Positions 55,612 through 64,000 of a stretch of 64,000 bases of DNA are shown here, one piece after another. The position numbers were made by a program, and so were the translations under genes. Position 1 is the stretch's first letter. Every line of letters starts with the position of its first letter. The stretch covers positions 1 to 64,000 of the forward strand of contig NZ_OPYN01000167.1 of the NCBI RefSeq assembly GCF_900277125.1, in the 5' to 3' direction. This stretch comes from Pseudomonas inefficax (lineage in GTDB: Bacteria; Pseudomonadota; Gammaproteobacteria; Pseudomonadales; Pseudomonadaceae). The notes under the pieces are model-generated. The model had not been told where the DNA came from. It made no database searches and saw nothing but the letters and a program-made list of their open reading frames with translations.

Positions 55612-56631
55612 TTAGCGCAGGCGGCCGAGTTTACTCCACAAGCCCACCACTGTGTTCTCCACGGTGCCACTGGCAGCCATGCCGATTCGCTCCTGCAGGC
55701 TCTTGCGTTCGGCGTAGTGCAGGTGGAACAGGTTGGCGTTGCGCGCGCGTTCGCTGAGGTACTCGTCGCTGGTCTGCAGCTCGTCCACCAGCTTGCGGTT
55801 GAGTGCCGCGACGCCCAACCAGACTTCGCCGGTGGCCACTTCGTCGATGTGCAGCTGCGGGCGATAGCGGGCAACGAAGTCCTTGAACAGCTGGTGAGTG
55901 ATGTCCAGGTCTTCCTGGAACTTCTCTCGGCCCTTCTCGGTGTTTTCGCCAAACACGGTCAGGGTGCGCTTGTATTCACCGGCGGTCAGCACCTCGAAAT
56001 CGATGTCGTGCTTCTTCAGCAGGCGATTGACGTTGGGCAACTGCGCCACTACGCCGATGGAGCCCAGTACGGCGAACGGTGCACTGACGATCTTCTCGCC
56101 GATACAGGCCATCATGTAGCCGCCGCTGGCGGCCACCTTGTCGATGCACACAGTCAACGGGATGCCGGCCTGGCGAATGCGCGCCAGCTGCGATGCGGCC
56201 AGGCCGTAGCTGTGCACCAGGCCGCCGCCGCTTTCCAGGCGCAGCACCACCTCGTCGCGCGGGGTGGCGAGGGTCAGCAGCGCGGTGATTTCGTTGCGCA
56301 GGCTTTCGGTGGCAGAGGCTTTGATGTCGCCATCGAAGTCCAGCACGAAGACCCGGCCCTTTTCCTCGGCCTTGCCCTTCTTCTGCCGCTTTTCCGCCTT
56401 GGCCTGCTGCTTGCGCAAGGCTTTGAGTTGGGCCTTGTCGAGCAGGCCGGATTCCAGGCGCTCGCGCAGGTCCTTGTAGAACTCGTTCAGGCGGGTGACC
56501 TGCAATTGCCCACCCGATTTGCGCCGCCCCTTGCCGCGCAGCCCGGCTATGGCCGACAGCACTATCAGGATGGCGATGACCAGGGTGGCGGTTTTGGCGA
56601 GAAAGCTTGCGTATTCAGCAAGAAACTCCAC
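55612..56631 (-). CDS. sohB: Inner-membrane protease SohB (S49 family)
   Basis: The 339-residue protein has one N-terminal membrane segment (about 13-32), a charged linker, and the S49/SppA-type protease domain with Ser169 in AASGGYMMAC and Lys221 in GEYKRTLT as the catalytic pair. SohB is a periplasmically active, membrane-bound protease of signal peptide peptidase type. It is the first chromosomal protein gene beyond the prophage and lies next to the tRNA. Confidence 0.93.
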   Translation of the reverse strand: MEFLAEYASFLAKTATLVIAILIVLSAIAGLRGKGRRKSGGQLQVTRLNEFYKDLRERLESGLLDKAQLKALRKQQAKAEKRQKKGKAEEKGRVFVLDFDGDIKASATESLRNEITALLTLATPRDEVVLRLESGGGLVHSYGLAASQLARIRQAGIPLTVCIDKVAASGGYMMACIGEKIVSAPFAVLGSIGVVAQLPNVNRLLKKHDIDFEVLTAGEYKRTLTVFGENTEKGREKFQEDLDITHQLFKDFVARYRPQLHIDEVATGEVWLGVAALNRKLVDELQTSDEYLSERARNANLFHLHYAERKSLQERIGMAASGTVENTVVGLWSKLGRLR

Positions 56632-56828
56632 GTTGACTCCTTAAAGACTTGCGCCACTACGGCGCGTAACTGTAGCAAGCATACCGTTGCGCCTGATGTG
56701 CTGCCAGCCGCGGTAAACGCTGGCAACATCTTTCAAACAACCTTTTCAAACGCTTGTATGTTTTTTCGTTGACAGCCCGTGTGCCGCATCCTAACCTCGC
56801 AGCAACCTCCAACAGGCCGGAACCTTTC

Positions 56829-57539
56829 GTGGGCAACCTCTACCTTATCCGACATGGCCAAGCCTCCTTCGGCGCCGAAGACTATGATGTCCTCTCGCCC
56901 GTGGGCGTGCGCCAGAGCCAGGCTCTGGGTGAACACCTTGCCCAGCTCGGGGTACGGCTGGACCGCTGCGTGGCAGGCGACCTGCGCCGCCAGCAGGATA
57001 CCGCGCGCCTGGCGCTGGAAGTATTGCAGGCCAGTGGCTGCCCGGTGCCGGCTGTTGAGACCGATGCGGCCTTCAATGAGTTCGATGCCGATGGCGTGAT
57101 CCGTGCGCTGTTGCCCGGGCTGCTGCCGCAGGAGCCCGACGCCCTGCACATCCTGCGCAATGGCCCGCAGCACCGCAGCGAGTTCCAGCGCCTGTTCGCA
57201 CTGATGGTGCAGCGCTGGCACGATGGCGAACATGCCGACGATGGCCTGGAGACCTGGCAGGCGTTCACCGCCCGCGTGCAAGGCGGCCTGCAGCGTGTTC
57301 TCGATGCCGCCGGCAGCGGTGACAACATCGCCATCTTCACCTCGGGCGGCACCATTGCCGCCCTGCTCCACCTGGTTACCCGTATTACCCCCGGCCAGGC
57401 GTTCGCGCTGAACTGGCAGATCATCAACACGTCGCTCAGCCAGCTGAAGTTCCGCGGCCGCGACGTGGCACTGGCTTCCTTCAACAGCCAGGCCCATGTG
57501 CAGCTGTTGAGGGCGCCGGAGCTTGTCACCTATCGATGA
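56829..57539 (+). CDS. Histidine phosphatase family protein
   Basis: The 236-residue protein starts LYLIRHGQASFG, the phosphoglycerate-mutase-type motif with His9 as phosphate acceptor, and has DLRRQQDTA. The second conserved His near 'HGG' reads TSGG here, so that position is Ser; activity may differ from typical members. The GTG start at 56829 gives the expected N-terminus. It heads the group with the SCP2, phosphotransferase and SDR genes. Confidence 0.87.
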   Translation: MGNLYLIRHGQASFGAEDYDVLSPVGVRQSQALGEHLAQLGVRLDRCVAGDLRRQQDTARLALEVLQASGCPVPAVETDAAFNEFDADGVIRALLPGLLPQEPDALHILRNGPQHRSEFQRLFALMVQRWHDGEHADDGLETWQAFTARVQGGLQRVLDAAGSGDNIAIFTSGGTIAALLHLVTRITPGQAFALNWQIINTSLSQLKFRGRDVALASFNSQAHVQLLRAPELVTYR

Positions 57540-57595
57540 GCCCGGCTTGTTGTGTCCCTGCGGGGACGTGTAAATCACTCTATAAGGAATGCGCC

Positions 57596-57913
57596 ATGAC
57601 CTCCGTAGCTGATGCCGTCAAAAAGATGCAAGAGAAGTTCAACCCATCCGCTGCCGCCGGCCTGGACCTGGTGTTCGGCTTCAACATCACCGACGAAGAC
57701 AAGCACTACGCGCTGATCGTCAAGGACGGCACCTGCGACCTGCAGGAAGGCGAAAACCCGGATGCCAACTGCACCCTGGTAATGGACAGCGAAACCCTGA
57801 AGGGTATCGTCAGCGGCGAAACCGACGGCATGCAGGCATTCATGGGCGGCAAGCTGCGCGTTGAAGGCGACATGATGCTGTCGATGAAGCTCAGCGAGCT
57901 GTTCCCGTCCTGA
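57596..57913 (+). CDS. SCP2 sterol-binding domain protein
   Basis: The 105-residue protein is a single SCP2 domain (AGLDLVFGFNITDEDKHYAL, MDSETLKGIVSGE, KLRVEGDMMLSMKLSELF). Such proteins bind lipids or acyl-CoA in the cytosol. It fits with the neighbouring acyl-CoA-related phosphotransferase and SDR. A strong terminator follows. Confidence 0.92.
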   Translation: MTSVADAVKKMQEKFNPSAAAGLDLVFGFNITDEDKHYALIVKDGTCDLQEGENPDANCTLVMDSETLKGIVSGETDGMQAFMGGKLRVEGDMMLSMKLSELFPS

Positions 57914-57938
57914 GTGCAGGCGATAGCGCTGATCGAAA

Positions 57939-57970
57939 AACCGAAGCCTGACCGGCTTCGGTTTTTTTTT
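57939..57970 (+). terminator. Intrinsic terminator after the SCP2 gene
   Basis: AACCGAAGCC pairs with GGCTTCGGTT around a short loop and runs into nine T. Confidence 0.9.
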
Positions 57971-57984
57971 GCCCGCCTGTTCGG

Positions 57985-58077
57985 GCCCTATCGCCGACAA
58001 GCGAGCTCCCACAGGGTCAGCACCTGCCTGCAGAACGCCGCCGTACCTGTGGGAGCTGGCTTGCCGGCGATAGGGCC
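57985..58077. repeat. Inverted pair of Pseudomonas REP-like palindromes
   Basis: GCCCTATCGCCGACAAGCGA, then GCTCCCACAG, is followed about 32 bases later by CCTGTGGGAGCTGGCTTGCC, then GGCGATAGGGCC, in the reverse sense. This is the usual inverted arrangement of extragenic repeats in P. putida-group genomes. Confidence 0.8.
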
Positions 58078-58206
58078 AGACGCTTCATCAAGGCAGTTGA
58101 TCGGGCAGCAACACCCTCACCTATTTGGCACCTGGCACGCTTGTCCCAACCCTTGCGCGCCATTAGATTAGCCAATAGTCCTTGCGATCGAGAATAAGGA
58201 AAACGC

Positions 58207-59274
58207 ATGACACTCACCGACCAGTCCACCCAGGTACGCCCCGGCGAAGAACTCGACGCGGCTGTCATCGACCCTTACCTCAAGGCCAACATCCCCGGCC
58301 TGGATGGCCTGCCGAGCATCAGCCAGTTCCCTGGCGGCGCCTCCAACCTCACCTACCTGGTCAGCTACCCGGGCCGCGACTTCGTGCTGCGCCGCCCACC
58401 GTTCGGGCAGAAGGCCAAGTCGGCTCACGACATGGGCCGCGAGTTTCGTATCCTCAACCAGCTGAACAGCGGCTTCCCCTACTGCCCCAAGGCCTATGTG
58501 CACTGCACCGACAGCAGCCTGATCGGGGGCGAGTTCTATGTGATGGAGCGGGTCAAGGGCATCATCCTGCGCTCGGACATTCCGGCCGAGCTGGACCTTG
58601 ACGCCAGCCGCACCGAGGCCCTGTGCAAAAGCTTCATCGACCGCCTGGTGGAACTGCACCAGGTGGACTACAACGCCTGCGGCCTTGCCGACCTGGGCAA
58701 ACCGGAAGGCTATGTGCAGCGCCAGATCGAAGGCTGGACCAGCCGCTTTGAAAAGGCCCTGACCCCCGATGCCCCGCGCTGGGAACAAGTGACCGCGTGG
58801 CTGCGCGAGAAAATGCCCGCCGACCACCCACGGCCCGCCATCGTGCACAACGACTACCGTTTCGACAACGTGATCCTCGATGCCGATAACCCCATGCGCA
58901 TCATCGGTGTGCTGGACTGGGAAATGGCCACCCTCGGCGACCCGCTGATGGACCTGGGCAACAGCCTGGCCTACTGGATCGAACCCGACGACCCGGCCCC
59001 GGTGCAACTGATGCGTCGCCAACCGAGCAACGCGCCGGGCATGCTCACCCGCCGCCAGTTCGTCGATTACTACGCCGAGCGCGCCGGCATCCGCCTGGAC
59101 AACTTTGATTACTACTATTGCTATGGCCTGTTCCGCCTGGCCGGCATCGTCCAGCAGATCTACTACCGCTATTACCACGGCCAGACCCAGGACAAGCGCT
59201 TCGCCCAGTTCATCCACATGAACCGCTTGCTGGAGCAGATGACCTTGCAGGTCATCGCCAAGTCCAGCCTCTGA
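58207..59274 (+). CDS. APH-type phosphotransferase family protein (ACAD10/11-like)
   Basis: The 355-residue protein has the aminoglycoside-phosphotransferase-like kinase fold: FPGGASNLTYLVSYPGRDFV, then VLRRPPFG, VHNDYRFDNVILD (the Brenner-type catalytic Asp) and LDWEMATLGDPLMDLG (the Mg-binding Asp). This subgroup resembles the kinase part of ACAD10/11, which phosphorylates 4-hydroxyacyl-CoAs. The next gene is an SDR, and the two probably form an operon in fatty acid or acyl-CoA metabolism. It is not an antibiotic resistance gene. Confidence 0.9.
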   Translation: MTLTDQSTQVRPGEELDAAVIDPYLKANIPGLDGLPSISQFPGGASNLTYLVSYPGRDFVLRRPPFGQKAKSAHDMGREFRILNQLNSGFPYCPKAYVHCTDSSLIGGEFYVMERVKGIILRSDIPAELDLDASRTEALCKSFIDRLVELHQVDYNACGLADLGKPEGYVQRQIEGWTSRFEKALTPDAPRWEQVTAWLREKMPADHPRPAIVHNDYRFDNVILDADNPMRIIGVLDWEMATLGDPLMDLGNSLAYWIEPDDPAPVQLMRRQPSNAPGMLTRRQFVDYYAERAGIRLDNFDYYYCYGLFRLAGIVQQIYYRYYHGQTQDKRFAQFIHMNRLLEQMTLQVIAKSSL

Positions 59275-59310
59275 GCCCCGACCTCGACGACGGATAACAA
59301 GGAAAACAGC

Positions 59311-60078
59311 ATGTCCAAGACCCACCTGTTCGACCTCGACGGCAAGATTGCCTTCGTTTCCGGCGCCAGCCGTGGCATCGGCGAGGCCATTGCCCACCTG
59401 CTGGCCCAGCAAGGGGCCCATGTGATCGTGTCCAGCCGCAAGCTCGACGGTTGCCAGCAGGTGGCTGACGCCATCGTCGCCGCCGGTGGCAAGGCAACGG
59501 CGGTGGCCTGCCACATCGGTGAACTGGAGCAGATCCAGCAGGTTTTCGCAGGCATCCGCGAACAGTTCGGGCGGCTGGACATCCTGGTCAACAATGCCGC
59601 TACCAACCCGCAGTTCTGCAACGTGCTGGATACCGACCCAGGTGCTTTCCAGAAGACCGTGGACGTGAACATCCGCGGGTACTTCTTCATGTCGGTAGAG
59701 GCCGGCAAGCTGATGCGCGAGCAAGGTGGTGGCAGCATCATCAACGTGGCGTCGATCAACGGGGTTTCACCTGGCCTGTTCCAGGGCATCTATTCGGTGA
59801 CCAAGGCGGCTGTCATCAACATGACCAAGGTCTTCGCCAAGGAGTGCGCGCCGTTCGGGATCCGCTGCAACGCCCTGCTGCCGGGCCTGACCGACACCAA
59901 GTTCGCCTCGGCACTGGTGAAGAACGACGCCATCCTCAATGCCGCGCTGCAGCAGATCCCGCTCAAGCGCGTGGCCGACCCCAAGGAAATGGCCGGCGCC
60001 GTGTTGTACCTGGCTAGCGATGCCTCCAGCTACACCACCGGTACCGCACTCAATGTCGACGGTGGCTACCTTTCCTGA
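59311..60078 (+). CDS. SDR family oxidoreductase
   Basis: The 255-residue protein has the NAD(P)-binding SGASRGIGEAIA, VNNAAT, INVASINGV (Ser) and YSVTKAAV (Tyr-x-x-x-Lys), and ends ALNVDGGYLS. It belongs to classical short-chain dehydrogenases, with the substrate probably an acyl or hydroxyacyl compound given its neighbour. The gap to the upstream gene is 36 bases. Confidence 0.94.
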   Translation: MSKTHLFDLDGKIAFVSGASRGIGEAIAHLLAQQGAHVIVSSRKLDGCQQVADAIVAAGGKATAVACHIGELEQIQQVFAGIREQFGRLDILVNNAATNPQFCNVLDTDPGAFQKTVDVNIRGYFFMSVEAGKLMREQGGGSIINVASINGVSPGLFQGIYSVTKAAVINMTKVFAKECAPFGIRCNALLPGLTDTKFASALVKNDAILNAALQQIPLKRVADPKEMAGAVLYLASDASSYTTGTALNVDGGYLS

Positions 60079-60900
60079 TCAAGCTTTTACTGCCACCAGG
60101 GTGTAGCTCAGGGGCAGGCGTGCGGGCTGCTCGCGCAAGCGATATTCACCGTCGCCGCCCTTGACCATCTGGCCCGGCAGCGCCTCCCAGGGGATGCTCT
60201 GGTGCTCGACCAGGGCGGTCAGCTGCAGGCCGTGGGCCAGCACGGCGCTGATCACCTCGCCCAGGCCGTGGTTCCACTCGTGGGTTTCGGTGTGCGAAAG
60301 GCGCTGCTCGGTTTCGACGTAAGTCTGGTCGTTGTGCCACACCGTCGGCTCTTCGTGCTCGAAATACGGGTACTCGAGTTGCAGACGGTCCTGATGGTCC
60401 TCGTTGACTGCCATCAGCATCGGGTGGCCATCGCGCAGGAACAACCGCCCACCCGGTTTCAGCAGGGCCGCAACAGTACGTGCCCACGGTTCGATGCGAG
60501 GCAGCCAGCAGAGCGCGCCGATGCCGGTGTAGACCAGGTCGAACGTGCCGGCTGGCAGTACCTTGTCGGCGGCGTAGACGTCGGATTCGACATACTCGAT
60601 GGGTGCCGCACAGCGCTGGGCCAACACACGCGCCTCGGCCAGCGACGCCGCGGAATAGTCCAGGCCACAGACCTTGGCGCCAAGGCGCGACAGCGAGAGG
60701 GTATCGGTGCCGATATGGCACTGCAGATGGACGACATTGAGCCCGTCGATATTGCCGAGCAATGGCAGATCGAAGCGTACTGTTTCGGAGAGGTGTCCGG
60801 GATCCTGGACGAGCCGTTCGACTTCGTAGTCGTTCGAAGCAGCGTGCAGCGGGGCACGTTCATCCCAGCTGGCGCGGTTGAGTTGCAGTGAGCGGTCCAT
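60079..60900 (-). CDS. Class I SAM-dependent methyltransferase
   Basis: The 273-residue protein has the SAM-binding motif I LQCHIGTDTLSLSRLG, the acidic end of strand 2 (CGLDYS), DLVYTGIGALCWLP and LLKPGGRLFLRDGHP. The target is unknown. It is convergent with the SDR gene, its stop codon directly adjoining the SDR stop. Confidence 0.9.
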   Translation of the reverse strand: MDRSLQLNRASWDERAPLHAASNDYEVERLVQDPGHLSETVRFDLPLLGNIDGLNVVHLQCHIGTDTLSLSRLGAKVCGLDYSAASLAEARVLAQRCAAPIEYVESDVYAADKVLPAGTFDLVYTGIGALCWLPRIEPWARTVAALLKPGGRLFLRDGHPMLMAVNEDHQDRLQLEYPYFEHEEPTVWHNDQTYVETEQRLSHTETHEWNHGLGEVISAVLAHGLQLTALVEHQSIPWEALPGQMVKGGDGEYRLREQPARLPLSYTLVAVKA

Positions 60901-60995
60901 GGTGTCGTCCTTGATTCGTGGGGGCTCATGCTAGCCTCCATCAATCTTCCTGCGACAGGACTGCCTTGCTAAAAATTGTAAAGCTGGCGCGGTCA

Positions 60996-61081
60996 CTGTG
61001 GGAGCGGGCGTGCCCGCGAAGAAACAACGCGGTGGCTGGCACCGGCGATGCCGGTGTTCGCGGGCGCGCCCGCTCCCACAG
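60996..61081. repeat. Inverted pair of REP-like palindromes
   Basis: CTGTGGGAGCGGGCGTGCCC, then GCGAA, and the reverse copy TTCGCGGGCGCGCCCGCTCC, then CACAG, flank a short spacer that has its own palindrome (CACCGGCGATGCCGGTG). It is the same repeat class as at 57985. Confidence 0.82.
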
Positions 61082-61121
61082 GCCCCTGGCAAGTCAACCA
61101 GCCATGTGCAATCGCCAGCCG

Positions 61122-61472
61122 TTACAAACAGGTCGCCGCCGCCGCCCGGCGCTGCAGGGCCACGCTGTCGTTCTTCTGCGCGTAGTAGTCCACCCGCGCC
61201 CCACCGGCCTGCGGGTACACATCCACGAACGCCTCGGCCTCACGGGTATACACCGTGAACCCGCCCTGCTTGCGCGGTTCCAGGTAGCCACTGGCGTCGT
61301 CGCCGAACACCTTCTCTTCCTGCCAGCTGAACTGAATGCACTGGGCCACCAGTTCCGGCGCCTTGTGCGAGTCGAGCTGCGCGGTCGGCTTGGTGCCGCG
61401 GGCCGTTTCCATGGTCGCAGAAGCACAACCGACCAGCATCAGCGCTGCGGCCATCGGCAGAATCGCACGCAT
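61122..61472 (-). CDS. Putative lipoprotein, 116 aa
   Basis: The N-terminus MRAILPMAAALMLVGCASA has a lipobox (LVGC). The mature protein is about 100 residues, with YLEPRKQGGFTVYTREAEAF. It should be an envelope lipoprotein. The family is not recognised. Confidence 0.78.
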   Translation of the reverse strand: MRAILPMAAALMLVGCASATMETARGTKPTAQLDSHKAPELVAQCIQFSWQEEKVFGDDASGYLEPRKQGGFTVYTREAEAFVDVYPQAGGARVDYYAQKNDSVALQRRAAAATCL

Positions 61473-61586
61473 GTTCCATCCTCAGGGTAAAAAAGAAGGC
61501 GACTCTAGCACTCGCAAGCATCGCGAGTGAATTGTCGCGCGCAGGTGGCGGTCGCAGATAAGGCATTCCGTCACAAGGAGATCGTC

Positions 61587-61877
61587 ATGAAATTGCATTA
61601 CCTGCTGTTCACTGCCCTCACCTGCCTGCCCCTCGCTGCTACCGCGGCTCCCTCCAGTGAAGAAAGCATCACCGCGCCAGAAACCCACAACCGCGAGCTC
61701 AAGGTCGGCGACAAGGCACCGGACCAGTACAAACGTGATGACCAGGCAATCAAGGACTGGAAAGCCAAGGGCCTGCCCGCGCCGGAAAAGGAAAGCCACT
61801 GGGTAAACATGGGGGGGCGCTACGTGCTGGTGCAGATCACCAACGGTGTGGTGCTGGCGATTCAGCCAACCCACTGA
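61587..61877 (+). CDS. RcnB-like periplasmic protein
   Basis: The 96-residue protein has a Sec signal peptide (MKLHYLLFTALTCLPLAATA) and the RcnB pattern: LKVGDKAPDQYKRDD, then HWVNMGGRYVLVQITNGVV near the C-terminus. RcnB-type proteins are periplasmic and in E. coli affect nickel and cobalt balance. AAGGAG lies upstream. Confidence 0.87.
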   Translation: MKLHYLLFTALTCLPLAATAAPSSEESITAPETHNRELKVGDKAPDQYKRDDQAIKDWKAKGLPAPEKESHWVNMGGRYVLVQITNGVVLAIQPTH

Positions 61878-62003
61878 TACCAAACTCTCCCCGCCGCTCA
61901 TCGCTGGCACGACAAATTTTTGCCTGCCAGCGAAACCAAATGGATCCTTTCCAGTCTCAGAGGGTGTGCCGTAAACCTTTGCGGATCAAGGACCTATATC
62001 GTG

Positions 62004-62195
62004 ATGACCCGTCTTGCAAGCCTTTCGCTGATTGCCGTTGTCCTGCTGACCGCAGGGTGCCATAGCCATCGCTACCATGACGACGACGATGGCTGGCGTG
62101 ACCGTGACCGTGACCATCGCCACCACCATCGGCATGACCGCGACGACGATGATGATGACAATCGTCGCTATCGTGGTGACCGCTACTACCGCTGA
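62004..62195 (+). CDS. Small His/Asp-rich lipoprotein, 63 aa
   Basis: The signal peptide MTRLASLSLIAVVLLTAGC has a lipobox (TAGC). The mature part is only His, Asp, Arg and Tyr-rich repeats (HRHHHRHDRDDDDDDN), suitable for binding metal ions. GGACC lies upstream. The function is unknown. Confidence 0.7.
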   Translation: MTRLASLSLIAVVLLTAGCHSHRYHDDDDGWRDRDRDHRHHHRHDRDDDDDDNRRYRGDRYYR

Positions 62196-62269
62196 AGCGT
62201 CTTTTTCAACCCTGGCCAGCCGCCCGTTGCGCGGCACCTTAACCTGATGATTCCTTTGAGGTTCGTATC

Positions 62270-62656
62270 ATGCGTCTGACTCTGCCTTCCCTTGCCCTCG
62301 GCCTGCTGCTGTGCCAGGGCGCTTTCGCCGGTGACGGTACCGCCGCCATTGGCGGTGGCCTGGGTGGTGTTCTGGGTAACGTTGTCGGTCAACAGATCGG
62401 CGGCAAGACGGGGGCGGCCATCGGCGCCGGCCTCGGCGGCGCAGCCGGCAGTGCGGTAGGTGCACGCAAGGGCAACCGTACCGAAGCCGCCATCGGCGGC
62501 GGCCTGGGCTCGGCCGGCGGTTCGCTGCTGGGCGGCGCGGTAGGCGGCAAGACCGGCTCCACCGTGGGTGCCGGCCTGGGTGGCGCGGCCGGTGGTGCCA
62601 TCGGCAACCACCTGGGCGACAACAATGGCAAGCACCGTCACCGCCACCGTCACTGA
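62270..62656 (+). CDS. Glycine-zipper protein, 128 aa
   Basis: After a signal peptide (MRLTLPSLALGLLLCQGAFA) the protein is almost all Gly/Ala repeats of the type GGGLGGVLGNVVGQQIGGKT, IGAGLGGAAGSAVG, a glycine-zipper outer-membrane or periplasmic pattern, ending in a His/Arg tail. A terminator follows. Confidence 0.85.
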   Translation: MRLTLPSLALGLLLCQGAFAGDGTAAIGGGLGGVLGNVVGQQIGGKTGAAIGAGLGGAAGSAVGARKGNRTEAAIGGGLGSAGGSLLGGAVGGKTGSTVGAGLGGAAGGAIGNHLGDNNGKHRHRHRH

Positions 62657-62668
62657 TCGGGTGAATCC

Positions 62669-62691
62669 GGGGCTGCTGTGCAGCCCCTTTT
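62669..62691 (+). terminator. Intrinsic terminator after the glycine-zipper gene
   Basis: GGGGCTGC pairs with GCAGCCCC around TGT and is followed by TTTTC. Confidence 0.85.
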
Positions 62692-62782
62692 CTTGCAGCA
62701 CATCAACACCTCCTTCAGCACAATCCTGCACACTGGCTGCTACTGTCTATCGTGCCCCCGTGTGAAGGAACACCCCCTCCCC

Positions 62783-64000
62783 ATGAACCAAGAGCTACTC
62801 TGGGTCCTCGGCCTGCTGGCCATCGTCATCGCCCTGTTCGTCATCAACCGCCCGCGCATGGACGTGGTCGCGCTGCTGGTGATCCTCGCCCTGCCGCTGT
62901 CGGGCATCCTCACCGTGGAGCAGGCGCTGGCCGGCTTCAGTGACCCCAACGTGGTATTGATCGCCGCCTTGTTCGTGATCGGCGAAGGCCTGGTGCGCAC
63001 CGGCATTGCCTACCGCATCGGCGAATGGATGAGCGAGCGGGCCGGCAACAGCGAGGCGCGCCTGCTGGTGCTGCTGATGGTGGCTGTGGCGGGACTGGGG
63101 TCGATGATGAGCTCCACCGGCGTGGTGGCCATCTTCATTCCGGTGGTGCTGAGCATCGCCGCGCGCCTGCAGCTTTCGCCCGCCCGCCTGATGATGCCGC
63201 TGGCCTTCGCCGGCCTGATCAGCGGCATGCTCAGCCTGGTGGCCACGCCGCCCAACGTGGTGGTACACAGCGAGCTGGTGCGCCATGGCGAAGCGGGCTT
63301 CAGCTTCTTCAGTTTCACTCCGTTTGGCCTGGTGGTGCTGGTGCTGGGCATCGGCTACATGCTGTTGACCCGGCAATGGCTGAATGGCGAAGTGCGCAAG
63401 GACGGCCGCGTGGAAAGCCGCCGCACCCTGCTGGACCTGGTGCTGGACTATAAACTCAACGGCCGTGAACGGCGCCTGCGCATCCGCCCCCACTCACCGC
63501 TGATCGGTCATACCCTGGGCGAGCTGGAGCTGCGCACCCGGCATGGCGCCAACGTGATCGGCATCGAGCGCCAGCACAAGTTCACCACGCGGGTGATCGC
63601 CGCCAGCTCCAACACCGTGCTGCACCAGGGCGATGTGCTGCTGCTCGACCTGTTCGCCAACCGCGACGACCTACGCAGCCTGTGCCAGACCATGCAACTG
63701 GAACCGCTGCACTTCAAGGCCGCCTATTTCATTGACCAGTCCCAGGAGCTGGGCATGGCCGAGGTCTTGCTGCCACCAGGTTCGAAACTGCTCGGCAAGA
63801 GCATCCTCGAGCTGGCCTTTCGAACTCGCTTCGACCTCAACGTGGTCGGCTTGCGCCGCGAACAGGTGGCAATCGAAGAACAACTGGTGGAAGAGAAGCT
63901 GCGCCTGGGCGACACCCTGCTGGTCGTCGGCCCGTGGAAAGCCGTGCGCCAGCTGCAAAGCAAGCCCAAGGACTTCCTGGTACTGAGCCTGCCCGCGGAA
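62783..64000 (+). CDS. SLC13/DASS-type transporter with TrkA-C domains (partial)
   Basis: The ATG at 62783 (with GAAGGAA upstream) opens a frame of 406 codons that runs off the right edge. The N-terminal part has several membrane segments (MNQELLWVLGLLAIVIALFV; MDVVALLVILALPL) and the anion-transporter pattern STGVVAIFIPVV, then LVATPPNVVV. The middle has two TrkA-C-like regulatory domains (HSPLIGHTLGELEL; GSKLLGKSILELAF). It is a putative dicarboxylate/sulfate-type transporter, with at least one further membrane part missing. Confidence 0.9.
   Translation, partial: MNQELLWVLGLLAIVIALFVINRPRMDVVALLVILALPLSGILTVEQALAGFSDPNVVLIAALFVIGEGLVRTGIAYRIGEWMSERAGNSEARLLVLLMVAVAGLGSMMSSTGVVAIFIPVVLSIAARLQLSPARLMMPLAFAGLISGMLSLVATPPNVVVHSELVRHGEAGFSFFSFTPFGLVVLVLGIGYMLLTRQWLNGEVRKDGRVESRRTLLDLVLDYKLNGRERRLRIRPHSPLIGHTLGELELRTRHGANVIGIERQHKFTTRVIAASSNTVLHQGDVLLLDLFANRDDLRSLCQTMQLEPLHFKAAYFIDQSQELGMAEVLLPPGSKLLGKSILELAFRTRFDLNVVGLRREQVAIEEQLVEEKLRLGDTLLVVGPWKAVRQLQSKPKDFLVLSLPAE

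Noticed and set aside
58207..59274. Aminoglycoside resistance enzyme
   Set aside because: The kinase fold is shared, but the sequence pattern and the adjacent SDR and SCP2 genes fit the ACAD10/11-like metabolic subgroup.
58168..59724. Minus-strand frame of 518 codons opposite the phosphotransferase and SDR genes
   Set aside because: It is antisense to two genes with complete catalytic motifs and has the His/Val/Gly-rich look of a GC-skew shadow.
1..64000. CRISPR arrays
   Set aside because: No set of regularly spaced identical repeats with unique spacers was seen. The repeats present are att sites, integrase-side pairs, REP palindromes and operator sites.
1..64000. Insertion sequences or transposase genes
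   Set aside because: No transposase-like protein or terminal inverted repeats with target duplications were recognised. All inserted genes look like single cargo genes.

Overview
The window is about 64 kb of a GC-rich gammaproteobacterial chromosome, most likely a Pseudomonas of the P. putida group. The basis is the chromosomal gene set on the right (sohB, histidine phosphatase, SCP2, phosphotransferase, SDR), inverted pairs of the typical Pseudomonas CTGTGGGAGC repetitive palindrome, and a LexA box of the standard gammaproteobacterial form. No host gene was assigned by database search. All calls come from reading the translated proteins, motifs, spacing and repeats.

Bases 192-55431 are a complete lambdoid (siphovirus-type) prophage inserted in a tRNA-Cys gene. 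A 67-bp perfect direct repeat (192-258 and 55365-55431) marks its ends. The intact tRNA-Cys lies at the integrase end (55384-55457, minus strand). To the left of the 192-258 repeat is the 3' end of a second, related tyrosine integrase (2-109), so a second element appears to be stacked in tandem at the same tRNA.

Phage layout, left to right. (1) 259-3385 is a cargo end with small hypotheticals, a LexA-box-controlled SRAP (YedK/HMCES-like) gene, two tandem paralogous small genes and an AhpD-like protein. (2) 3520-30743, minus strand, is the late operon read right to left: terminase small and large subunits, portal, MuF-like protein, scaffold, major capsid, head-tail connectors, tail tube, tail chaperones with a -1 frameshift site, tape measure, M, L, K, I, J, tail fibres, endolysin, and Rz with a nested Rz1. 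The holin-like genes are at its other end (31320-31900). Morons interrupt it: a Doc toxin with a short antitoxin, a lipoprotein, and several plus-strand genes. (3) 32587-38101, minus strand, is the cro-side early operon: Cro-like, small regulators, Rha-like, replication proteins, NinB, NinG and a protein in the position of Q. (4) 38198-39701 carries the CI-like S24 repressor and two lysogeny genes. (5) 40910-54213, plus strand, is the other early operon: many small genes, a Rad52-like annealing protein, Gp157-like, Rmf-like and HTH/RHH regulators, a cytosine-5 methyltransferase, ASCH and NinX-like proteins, a DUF4224-type protein and the integrase. Two minus-strand cargo genes interrupt it: a DUF5677-like protein and a protein resembling class III nucleotidyl cyclases.

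The repressor probably acts on two operator clusters built on TTAGGCA half-sites, one between cro and cI (38132-38196) and one upstream of the plus-strand early operon (40709-40767). From 55458 the window is ordinary chromosome, ending inside an SLC13-type transporter gene that runs off the right edge.
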